This document shows, piece after piece, positions 1-5,003 of a stretch of DNA of 6,202 nt. Under the pieces are notes generated by a model, which did no database searches, was not told the origin of the DNA, and was given only the letters and a program-made list of their open reading frames with translations. Numbering within the stretch: position 1 is the first letter of the stretch; each line of letters begins with the position of its first letter. The stretch comes from SIG622 sp045600125 (GTDB lineage: Bacteria; Bacillota; Clostridia; Oscillospirales; CAG-382): assembly GCA_045600125.1 (NCBI GenBank), contig JAZRXH010000104.1:1-6202 (forward strand), in the 5' to 3' direction. A program made the position numbers and the translations under genes.

Positions 1-34
1 GTGACACATTTTTCAAAAAAAGAAGGAAGCGACC

Positions 35-92
35 TTGTCAAGGTGGAGAGGTGGAGATTTTCGCAAGAAAATACTACCTTCTACCTTGACAA
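35..92. repeat. Imperfect 58-bp palindrome with GCAA tetraloop
   Basis: The outer arms TTGTCAAGGT (35-44) and ACCTTGACAA (83-92) are perfect 10-bp inverted repeats. The inner arms ATTTTC (57-62) and GAAAAT (67-72) close a GCAA loop, a GNRA-type tetraloop. GAGGT (48-52) can also pair with ACCTT (76-80), with one G-U pair. The whole segment could fold as one interrupted stem if transcribed. No T-tract follows on either strand, so it is not a typical terminator. It sits just beyond the truncated transposase and may be an intergenic repeat or the end of a mobile element. Which of these it is cannot be told from a single copy. Confidence 0.5.
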
Positions 93-118
93 CGCACCAA
101 AAAGTATAATGGAAATAC

Positions 119-195
119 GGCAAAGCAAAACCTTGCTTTGCCTCAGACTGTAGACAAAGCAGGTTTTCCAAGCAAAAAGGAAACTTGCTTTTGTC
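119..195 (-). repeat. Double-hairpin repeat module, left copy
   Basis: Read on the minus strand this has three parts. The first is a hairpin with arms at 186-195 and 153-161 (GACAAAGCA on the plus strand, one bulge) and inner arms at 179-184 and 163-169. The second is the 18-bp box CTTTGTCTACAGTCTGAG (159 down to 142). The third is a perfect 10-bp hairpin, GGCAAAGCAA (119-128) with TTGCTTTGCC (133-142). The same box followed by a hairpin occurs at 840-895 in the opposite orientation. The two copies therefore bracket the transposase remnant with their second hairpins facing outward. The box is exact in both copies while the hairpin sequences differ, which suggests conserved architecture rather than simple duplication. 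Confidence 0.6.
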
Positions 196-197
196 TT

Positions 198-770
198 TTA
201 ACGGCTTTTGCCGTGGCTTTCTCTGTCTTCACCTATTTCCTTTTCCAGTTGTTTTTCATAGAAAAGGGCTTCTTCTTTTACGATTGCTGTTGTGTATTTT
301 TTGCTGTTTGCACACGCCTTTACATGTGTCGCATCTACAAATACTTCCTGCGGCTTTACAAGATCATGCTTTATACATTCTTCAAGTATTCTGCTGAATA
401 TCTGTTCAAATATGTCTGTTCCCGCAAATCTTCTGCTGTAATTCTTTCCGAAGGTTGAAAAGTGCGGAACTTTATCTGTAAAGTCCAATCCAAGAAACCA
501 GCGGTACGCCATATTTACTTCTATTTCTTTTATGGTTTGCCGCATGCTTTTGATCCCGTACAGGTATTGTATTATCGGTATTTTTATGAGAGTAACGGGA
601 TTTATGCTCGGTCTGCCGTTGTCTTCGCAGTATTTATCTTTCACAAGCTCATAGATAAATGTCCAGTCTATTGCTTTTTCTATCTTTCTCAGCAAATGGT
701 CTTTCGGCACTAAATCATCTATACAGAGTATCTGTATCTGATTTCTTTTTTCCTGTTCTTTTGTCAGCAT
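198..770 (-). pseudogene. IS1182-like transposase, N-terminal remnant (190 codons, frameshifted and truncated)
   Basis: The product resembles the N-terminal part of IS1182-family DDE transposases. It has a DUF772-like helical region (about residues 15-115, including NGRPSINPVTLIKI and YGIKSMRQT) followed by VFVDATHVKA. D146 in that motif is the expected first catalytic aspartate. The other DDE residues are missing: family members usually run to about 450-550 residues. The start is ATG at 770, with AGGTAGGA 4-11 nt upstream. The frame ends ...ESHGKSR-stop. Adding one A to the four-A run at 206-209 (minus strand) would read HGKKPLKDK, which matches my recollection of the family, so a one-base deletion is likely. 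Homology then appears to stop at about 183-195, where the left repeat module begins. It cannot encode an active enzyme. The family call is confident; the frameshift reading is inference. Confidence 0.85.
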
Positions 771-773
771 TTT

Positions 774-823
774 TCCTACCTCTCTTCCTCCTTCATTATA
801 CCACTTTTTCTCCCCTTTTTCCA
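774..823 (-). promoter_or_regulatory. Promoter and RBS of the transposase remnant
   Basis: On the minus strand there is an extended -10, TGGTATAAT, with the TATAAT hexamer at 795-800. TGGAAA at 818-823 (4 of 6 to the -35 consensus) lies 17 bp upstream. The predicted start point is near 788. It is followed by a purine-rich ribosome-binding region (AGGTAGGA, 774-781) before the ATG at 770. The 5' end of the insertion-sequence gene thus still looks transcribable although its 3' end is lost. Confidence 0.55.
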
Positions 824-839
824 GTCCTTTTCAAAAAAA

Positions 840-895
840 ACAAAGCCCCTTTCGGGACTTTGTCTACAGTCTGAGCCACGGTTTTACCGTGGCTC
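840..895 (+). repeat. Double-hairpin repeat module, right copy
   Basis: The first hairpin (840-863) pairs ACAAAG-CCC with GGG-A-CTTTGT around a bulged A. It overlaps the 18-bp box CTTTGTCTACAGTCTGAG (858-875). A second, perfect hairpin follows (GAGCCACGG 873-881 with CCGTGGCTC 887-895). The box is the exact reverse complement of 142-159, so the module is an inverted partner of the left copy across the transposase remnant. Confidence 0.6.
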
Positions 896-902
896 TTTTT
901 TT
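873..902 (+). terminator. Rho-independent terminator-like hairpin
   Basis: A perfect 9-bp stem (GAGCCACGG/CCGTGGCTC) with a 5-nt loop is followed directly by seven T residues (896-902). It is the second hairpin of the right repeat module. No plus-strand gene precedes it, so it may be a property of the repeat rather than the end of a transcription unit. It could also stop readthrough into the transposase remnant's antisense strand. Confidence 0.6.
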
Positions 903-906
903 GCAG

Positions 907-1034
907 GCGGGGAGCCCCCGCTGCCACCTCGAGACTACACCTCAGCAAAAAAACGGGAGTGCAGATGCCCGAGTATTGTCCCGCTTTGCCGCCATATATC
1001 AAAGCGGCAAAGCTCATGGGTGAAGCGTAAATAA
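907..1034. repeat. 128-bp tandem repeat, copy 1
   Basis: The unit starts with the hairpin GCGGGGAGCCCCCGC (907-921), then an 8-nt spacer and CGAG inside a CTCGAG. It later carries a perfect 10-bp inverted repeat, GCTTTGCCGC (983-992) with GCGGCAAAGC (1004-1013). It matches 1099-1226 with only two mismatches (positions 963 and 973). The repeat lies in DNA with no credible gene. A minus-strand open frame across it (796-1209) stays open because the 192-bp period is divisible by three. Confidence 0.85.
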
Positions 1035-1098
1035 GCGGGGAGTCCCCGCCGCCACCTCGAGACTGAACCTTTGACATAACCGTGCCACGGATGCCCGA
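1035..1098. repeat. 64-bp divergent or partial repeat unit
   Basis: This begins with GCGGGGAGTCCCCGC, the repeat core with one change, followed by CGCCACCT and CGAGACT as in the full units. It lacks the middle of the unit and rejoins with GGATGCCCGA, which resembles the GATGCCCGA of the 128-bp copies. It looks like an internally deleted unit placed head-to-tail between the two full copies. Confidence 0.7.
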
Positions 1099-1226
1099 GC
1101 GGGGAGCCCCCGCTGCCACCTCGAGACTACACCTCAGCAAAAAAACGGGAGTGCGGATGCCCGAATATTGTCCCGCTTTGCCGCCATATATCAAAGCGGC
1201 AAAGCTCATGGGTGAAGCGTAAATAA
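1099..1226. repeat. 128-bp tandem repeat, copy 2
   Basis: This is the second full unit, at a constant 192-bp offset from copy 1, with two base differences (1155 and 1165). The core hairpin is at 1099-1113 and the second inverted repeat has arms at 1175-1184 and 1196-1205. Near identity with copy 1 points to a recent duplication or to gene conversion. Confidence 0.85.
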
Positions 1227-1239
1227 TAGGTTTACACCG

Positions 1240-1279
1240 TCCGCTGAGGTCAAGACACGACCTTGGCGGATTTTGTTTT
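1240..1279 (+). terminator. Plus-strand terminator-like hairpin
   Basis: The arms TCCGCTGAGGTC (1240-1251) and GACCTTGGCGGA (1259-1270) form a 12-position stem with two G-U pairs and a 7-nt loop. TTTTGTTTT follows. The form is typical of a Rho-independent terminator on the plus strand. No plus-strand gene lies upstream in the window, so its transcript is unknown; it may guard the copA 3' end against opposing transcription. Confidence 0.55.
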
Positions 1280-1314
1280 CAATTTACGGCGCAAAGGAAT
1301 TGCAAGCGTAACGG

Positions 1315-1355
1315 AAATTAAACTCCGATGAAGTCGGATTTTGACTTCATCGGAG
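1315..1355 (-). terminator. Probable copA terminator
   Basis: This is a perfect 13-bp inverted repeat, GACTTCATCGGAG (1343-1355) with CTCCGATGAAGTC (1323-1335), with a 7-nt loop. On the minus strand it is followed by TTTAATTT (1322-1315). It lies about 60 bp past the copA stop codon in the right orientation. The T-tract is interrupted, so termination strength is uncertain. Confidence 0.5.
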
Positions 1356-1382
1356 CAGTAGAAACGAATCCTTTGGCGGGGG

Positions 1383-1413
1383 CTCGAATTGCCTGCGGGG
1401 GCTCCCCGCAATT
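1383..1413 (-). repeat. Inverted fourth copy of the GC hairpin core
   Basis: The minus strand reads GCGGGGAGCCCCCGC (1409-1395), an 8-nt spacer, then CGAG (1386-1383). This is the same order and spacing as the cores at 907, 1035 and 1099, but inverted. Outer AATTGC/GCAATT arms (1387-1392 and 1408-1413) extend the palindrome. It starts only a few bases past the copA stop. Confidence 0.6.
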
Positions 1414-1416
1414 AGT

Positions 1417-1626
1417 TCAGTCAATACCGAGAACGGTGTAGCCGGCGCCTTCCACGGCGGCCTTGAGGTCGGCGTCGGGGACGGGCTTTGACAGGGTAAC
1501 GACGGCACGCTTTTCCGCGTGGCTCGCCTCGGCAGAGAGAACGCCGTCCAGCGCTTCCAGTGCTTTTTTCGTGTGCGCCTCGCAGTGGGGGCACATCATT
1601 CCTTCAATGCGGATCGTTTTCGTCAT
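1417..1626 (-). CDS. Possible nested CopZ-like copper chaperone (internal start in copA)
   Basis: The last 69 codons of copA, starting at an in-frame ATG (1626), encode a complete heavy-metal-associated domain. MTKTIRIEGMMCPHC opens it, with C12 and C15 as the copper ligands, and the fold runs to the shared stop. Free CopZ chaperones of Firmicutes are about the same length (69 residues in the well-known examples). AAAGGAGG lies 11 nt upstream of this ATG, inside the coding sequence for the linker. A separate chaperone could carry Cu(+) to the N-terminal domain or platform of the ATPase, as CopZ does elsewhere. The domain and the ribosome-binding site are seen directly. Independent translation is inference. 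The alternative is a purely fused domain, with the purine run reflecting Lys/Glu codons or the relic of a former separate gene. Confidence 0.5.
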   Translation of the reverse strand: MTKTIRIEGMMCPHCEAHTKKALEALDGVLSAEASHAEKRAVVTLSKPVPDADLKAAVEGAGYTVLGID

Positions 1627-4116
1627 AGTCGTTTTTTCCTCCTTTGGGATGTTTGTTGGGATGTTTGTTGGGATGTTTGTTGGGATGTTTGTCGGGGTGT
1701 TTGTCGGGGTGTTTGTTTGGACGGTTGCTTGAGGGCTTGTTTGTGCATTTGATGACGTGTTTATTTCGGCGTTAATTTCTCTGTTTATTTCTTCAAGGAG
1801 CGATGCGAGCGCCTTTTCGAGAGCGTCGGAGGCGGACTTGCCGGACGCTTTGGCAATTTTGTGCTTCGGACTGAACGGATCAAAGAGATTCAGCCGCAGA
1901 GCATTCATCACCACGCAGAAGCTGGAAAGACTCATCGCCGCCGCTCCCACCATGGGACTCAGCGTAAAGCCCAACAGCTTCGTGTAGCAGCCTGCCGCCA
2001 GAGGGATACAGAGGATATTATAGAAAAACGCCCAGAACAGATTCTCCCGGATGCTGCGAAGCGCCGCCCGTGAAAGCCGGATCGCCGCCGATACCTCGGA
2101 AAGACGGCTGTGCATCAGCACCACCTGCGCCGAATCGAGGGCAACGTCGGTGCCTGCCCCGATGGCAAACCCCGTGTCCGCCGCCGTCAGCGCCGGAGCG
2201 TCGTTGATGCCGTCGCCTACCATGGCGACCTTTACGCCAAGCGTTTTCAGCTTCTCCACTACCTGCGCCTTGCCGTCCGGAAGGACGCCTGCCGCTGTGT
2301 GCCGGATGCCAACCGCCTTTGCGATCGCCCCGGCGCTTTTGGGTGTGTCCCCCGTCAGGAGAACGACGGGAATGCCCATCCCGTTCAGCTCCCCGATCGC
2401 CGAAGCGCTGTCCTCTTTTATCGTGTCGCTTACGCCGAGAACGCCGAGAAGCGCATCGTCTTTTGCGAATAACAGCGGCGTTTCGCCATTTTCCGTAATG
2501 CTGTTTACGATTTCATGCTGTGAGGAAGAAAGAACGACCTTCTGCCCGATGAACCGCAGAGAACCGCCCCGGTACGTTTCTTCGCCGATCTTCGCCGTAA
2601 CGCCGTTCCCCGGCAGAGCCCGGAAGTCCTTGACCGGGAGAAGCGAAACGCCCTTTTCGGCGCTTTTCCGCAGGACCGCCCCGGCAAGAGGATGCTCGCT
2701 GTTTTTTTCGAGGGAGGCGGCAAGGCGAAGAAGCTCTTCTTCGGTCGTCCCGCCCACGGGAATGAGCTCTGCGACCTGCGGCTCCCCCACCGTCACGGTG
2801 CCGGTCTTGTCAAGGACGGCGATGCCGACCTTCCCCGCTTCCTCCAGTGCCTCGGCGGTTTTGAAAAGAATGCCGTGCCGGGCGCCGACTCCGCTTCCCA
2901 CCATGACCGCCACCGGCGTGGCAAGCCCGAGAGCGCAGGGACAGCTGATGACCAGCACCGAGATCGCCCTCGCAAGGGCAAAGCCAAAGGGTCTGCCGAT
3001 AAGAAGCCAGACGGTCAGCGTGATAAGGGATATCAGCACCACAGCCGGGACGAAGACGCCCGAAACTCTGTCCGCCGTCCCGGCGATGGGGGCTTTGGTG
3101 GAGGCGGCGTCGCTCACCGTCCTGATGATCTTGGCAAGCACCGTGTCCGAGCCCACTTTTTCCGCCCGGCAGACGATGGTCCCGTTGGTGTTCACCGTCG
3201 CACCCGAAACACGGTCCCCCGCCGACTTGTCTGTCGGGATGCTTTCGCCGGTCAGCGCCGATTCGTCGATCGCCGTCTCGCCCTCGAGGACGATGCCGTC
3301 GGTGGGGATGCTTTCGCCCGGTTTTACCTTGAATATATCGCCCACCTTCAGCGCTTCGGCGTCGATCACCCGTTCTTTTCCGTCCCGAAGCACGGTGGCG
3401 GTCTTCGGCGCAAGGCGCATGAGCGAGCGCAGAGCGTCGGTGGTGCGTCCTTTGCTGATTGACTCGAGCAGTTTTCCGACGCTGATGAGCACGAGGATCA
3501 TGGCGGCGGACTCAAAATAGAAGTCCGAGTCGGTTCCTTTTCCGAAAAGAAGCCGGAGCAGGACGAAAAGACTCCACAAATAGGAAGCCGACGAGCCAAG
3601 CGAAACGAGGGTGTCCATGTTCGGCGCTCCGTGCAGAACGCTGCGAACGCCGGAAATAAAGAATTTTCGGTTTACGATCATCACCGCCAGAGCAAGGATC
3701 GCTTCGAGGCACCCCTCGGCGGCGGGATTTTCACTTAAAAAGGCGGGGACGGGGAAGCCGAACATCCGGTGCCCCATGGAAAAATAAAGAAGGACGAGCA
3801 GGAAAGCCCCGCCGGCAAGAAGCCGCCTTATCAGCACCGGCGTTTCTTTGTCACAGAGCATATCCTCTGCGGCGTTTTTTTTCACCGCTTTTTCGCTTTG
3901 ACCGGATACGAACAGCTCTTTTGCCGGCTCCGCTCCGTAGCCAGCCGCCACGACGGCGCCGACGATCGCTTCGTCCGGGACGCTTCCTTCCACGGCAAGG
4001 GAGTTCAGAAGGAGGTTCACCGAGCAGCGTTCCACGCCGGGAACGGCGCTCACCGCCTTTTCCACCCGGGCGCTGCAGGCGGCGCAGCTCATCCCGGTCA
4101 CGGTGTATTTTTTCAT
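1417..4116 (-). CDS. copA: Cu(+)-exporting P1B-type ATPase with C-terminal CopZ-like domain
   Basis: This 899-residue membrane pump is expected to use ATP to export cuprous ions from the cytoplasm. In order it has an N-terminal HMA domain (GMSCAAC, C11/C14), about eight membrane segments, actuator TGES (289-292), CPC (392-394), the phosphorylated DKTGT (D436), the nucleotide-binding HP pair (475-476) and GDGIND (634-639). YN (699-700) and MSLSS (728-732) are the Cu(+)-ATPase (P1B-1) signature. A Pro/Thr/Asn-rich linker (about 746-830) joins a second HMA domain (831-899, GMMCPHC, C842/C845). A C-terminal domain is unusual, since extra HMA domains are normally N-terminal. ATG at 4116 is preferred to GTG at 4143: the HMA fold begins MKKYTVTGMSC, AAAGGGGG (4131-4138) precedes it, and GTG has no ribosome-binding site. 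The 14-nt spacing is rather long. No copper regulator gene adjoins it. The gene follows the 185-residue protein gene by 59 bp and may be co-transcribed with it. A TTGACA at 4199-4204 lacks a good -10. Confidence 0.96.
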   Translation of the reverse strand: MKKYTVTGMSCAACSARVEKAVSAVPGVERCSVNLLLNSLAVEGSVPDEAIVGAVVAAGYGAEPAKELFVSGQSEKAVKKNAAEDMLCDKETPVLIRRLLAGGAFLLVLLYFSMGHRMFGFPVPAFLSENPAAEGCLEAILALAVMIVNRKFFISGVRSVLHGAPNMDTLVSLGSSASYLWSLFVLLRLLFGKGTDSDFYFESAAMILVLISVGKLLESISKGRTTDALRSLMRLAPKTATVLRDGKERVIDAEALKVGDIFKVKPGESIPTDGIVLEGETAIDESALTGESIPTDKSAGDRVSGATVNTNGTIVCRAEKVGSDTVLAKIIRTVSDAASTKAPIAGTADRVSGVFVPAVVLISLITLTVWLLIGRPFGFALARAISVLVISCPCALGLATPVAVMVGSGVGARHGILFKTAEALEEAGKVGIAVLDKTGTVTVGEPQVAELIPVGGTTEEELLRLAASLEKNSEHPLAGAVLRKSAEKGVSLLPVKDFRALPGNGVTAKIGEETYRGGSLRFIGQKVVLSSSQHEIVNSITENGETPLLFAKDDALLGVLGVSDTIKEDSASAIGELNGMGIPVVLLTGDTPKSAGAIAKAVGIRHTAAGVLPDGKAQVVEKLKTLGVKVAMVGDGINDAPALTAADTGFAIGAGTDVALDSAQVVLMHSRLSEVSAAIRLSRAALRSIRENLFWAFFYNILCIPLAAGCYTKLLGFTLSPMVGAAAMSLSSFCVVMNALRLNLFDPFSPKHKIAKASGKSASDALEKALASLLEEINREINAEINTSSNAQTSPQATVQTNTPTNTPTNIPTNIPTNIPTNIPKEEKTTMTKTIRIEGMMCPHCEAHTKKALEALDGVLSAEASHAEKRAVVTLSKPVPDADLKAAVEGAGYTVLGID
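1638..1645 (-). promoter_or_regulatory. Internal Shine-Dalgarno before the CopZ-like domain
   Basis: AAAGGAGG reads on the minus strand within the codons for Pro-Lys-Glu-Glu and ends 11 nt before the in-frame ATG at 1626. It matches the 16S anti-SD better than the site upstream of copA itself. Its position exactly at the linker-domain boundary is what suggests internal initiation. Confidence 0.6.
1645..1716 (-). repeat. 12-bp tandem repeat coding the ATPase linker
   Basis: Six head-to-tail 12-bp units are present: four identical TGGGATGTTTGT (1645-1692) and two identical CGGGGTGTTTGT (1693-1716), plus-strand sequence. On the coding strand they give TNIP four times and TNTP twice. Because the unit is four codons, gain or loss of units changes linker length without breaking the frame. 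The array directly adjoins the internal Shine-Dalgarno sequence. Confidence 0.9.
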
Positions 4117-4175
4117 GTCGAAGAAATGTGCCCCCTTTCGCACAGCCGGGTTTGCGGCGGTTTTTGCCTGCCCTC

Positions 4176-4733
4176 CTATCTTTTATCGGGCAAAGCTGTG
4201 TCAATAGCTTCTTTAAGATTTGCATAAGGTATTTTGGCATAACCGAGCTTCTCGATTCGTTTTAGTGAAATCGTTTTGTTGTGTCCGCATTTTTCGTTGA
4301 TGACAGAAGTTGGAACAACATAGAAGTCCCAGTTTTCCAATTTGAGTGGGTCTGATTCAATCTCTGTATTGCCGTTGAGCAGGCAGAACACATAGACCTC
4401 GCTATGCCGTTTTGCCGTGGCTGCTCCTTCTGCTTTAGATTCTCGAATAGAAAAAGTTCGGTTTTGCGATATGCCGCTATCTGTTCGCCACGTCTGAAAA
4501 TAGGAAGTTGATTTTACCTCAACGGGTCTCTCATTGTAGTTTATATCATATAACGTCCAGTTTCGTTTGTTGTAAGGGCTTGTAATGCCCAGCGCATGAG
4601 CGACAAGATACTCGGCTATATCGTCACGAGGATCGGAGTTTAGTTCACTATAAGAAAAGCGCCAGAAGTCCAGCACAGACACACCTATAGGCGATCCGTG
4701 ATTTGTAAATTGTTCCTGCCCGGTTTTTGTCAT
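4176..4733 (-). CDS. Hypothetical protein with PD-(D/E)XK-nuclease-like motif (185 aa)
   Basis: I do not recognise a named gene. The protein is soluble, with no signal peptide or membrane segment. E41 in a predicted helix (DDIAEYLVAHALGI), D63 and E72-x-K74 (PVEVKSTSYFQTW) fit the order E...D...ExK of PD-(D/E)XK nucleases. Downstream are conserved-looking stretches EVYVFCLL (112-119) and WDFYVVPTSVINEKCG (135-150). My recollection is that similar uncharacterised proteins carry EVKSS...W and PTSVL...CG in the same order. ATG at 4733 is supported by AGGAGA 8 nt upstream; a nearer-to-promoter ATG at 4740 is out of frame. Codon use looks more AT-rich than in copA, suggesting separate acquisition. 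No methyltransferase specific to a restriction system adjoins it: the downstream gene is copA and the upstream methyltransferase has its own operon. Nuclease function is inference. Confidence 0.85.
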   Translation of the reverse strand: MTKTGQEQFTNHGSPIGVSVLDFWRFSYSELNSDPRDDIAEYLVAHALGITSPYNKRNWTLYDINYNERPVEVKSTSYFQTWRTDSGISQNRTFSIRESKAEGAATAKRHSEVYVFCLLNGNTEIESDPLKLENWDFYVVPTSVINEKCGHNKTISLKRIEKLGYAKIPYANLKEAIDTALPDKR

Positions 4734-4836
4734 TATTCATTTCTCCTAACCCGCCTTCGGCAAAGGCACTTGTATTCTTAAAAAGGAATCATTGTCATTT
4801 GTCTGCAAAGGAGTCACCTTCTTGTTTCAATACCTC

Positions 4837-4865
4837 ATTATATCATAAATGATGCGGGAAAGCAA
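4837..4865 (-). promoter_or_regulatory. Extended -10 promoter for the 185-aa protein gene
   Basis: TGATATAAT on the minus strand is an extended -10 with a perfect TATAAT hexamer (4837-4842). TTGCTT (4860-4865) lies 17 bp upstream and is a weak -35. The start point would be near 4830, giving a leader of about 100 nt. I see no convincing riboswitch fold or attenuator in that leader. Confidence 0.5.
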
Positions 4866-4879
4866 GGACGGAAAATAAA

Positions 4880-4967
4880 ATGAAGCGTTTGCTTTGCAAG
4901 CAGGAAGCGGGGCGAAGCCGCCATGAAGCGCTCGCCACGCTCGCATAAAGCGTCAGGTGCGCTTCAT
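4880..4967. repeat. Short GAAGCG-rich repeats and inverted pair
   Basis: The spacer between the methyltransferase terminator and the next promoter contains ATGAAGCG at 4880-4887, GAAGCG at 4904-4909 and ATGAAGCGC at 4923-4931. The last forms a perfect 9-bp inverted repeat with GCGCTTCAT at 4959-4967. No open frame here is supported. It is probably another small intergenic repeat; its function is unknown. Confidence 0.4.
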
Positions 4968-4998
4968 AAAAAAAGCACTTGCCGCAGCAGGTGCTTTT
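4968..4998 (-). terminator. Terminator of the four-helix/methyltransferase operon
   Basis: The arms 4987-4996 and 4973-4982 form a 10-bp stem with one G-U pair and a 4-nt loop. On the minus strand seven T residues follow (4974-4968, the first two also in the stem). It lies directly after the methyltransferase stop codon. The run AAAGCAC...GTGCTTTT makes it partly bidirectional, but the minus-strand T-tract is the stronger. Confidence 0.85.
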
Positions 4999-5003
4999 GT
5001 CTG

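Noticed and set aside
86..110. Plus-strand promoter TTGACA...TATAAT
   Set aside because: Both hexamers are perfect but the spacer is 13 bp, too short for a standard sigma-A promoter, and no plus-strand gene follows.
138..458. Plus-strand open frame of 106 codons
   Set aside because: It runs antisense to the transposase remnant and starts inside the repeat module. The Cys/Phe/Tyr-rich product looks like shadow translation.
796..1209. Minus-strand open frame of 137 codons
   Set aside because: It is made of the 128/64/128-bp nucleotide repeats and hairpins. It stays open because the 192-bp period is divisible by three, and no ribosome-binding site or domain supports it.
2051..3520. Plus-strand open frame of 489 codons
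   Set aside because: It lies fully antisense to copA, whose motifs are unmistakable. The frame is open because of the GC-rich codon bias of the opposite strand, and its Ser/Arg/Pro-rich product has no recognisable domain.
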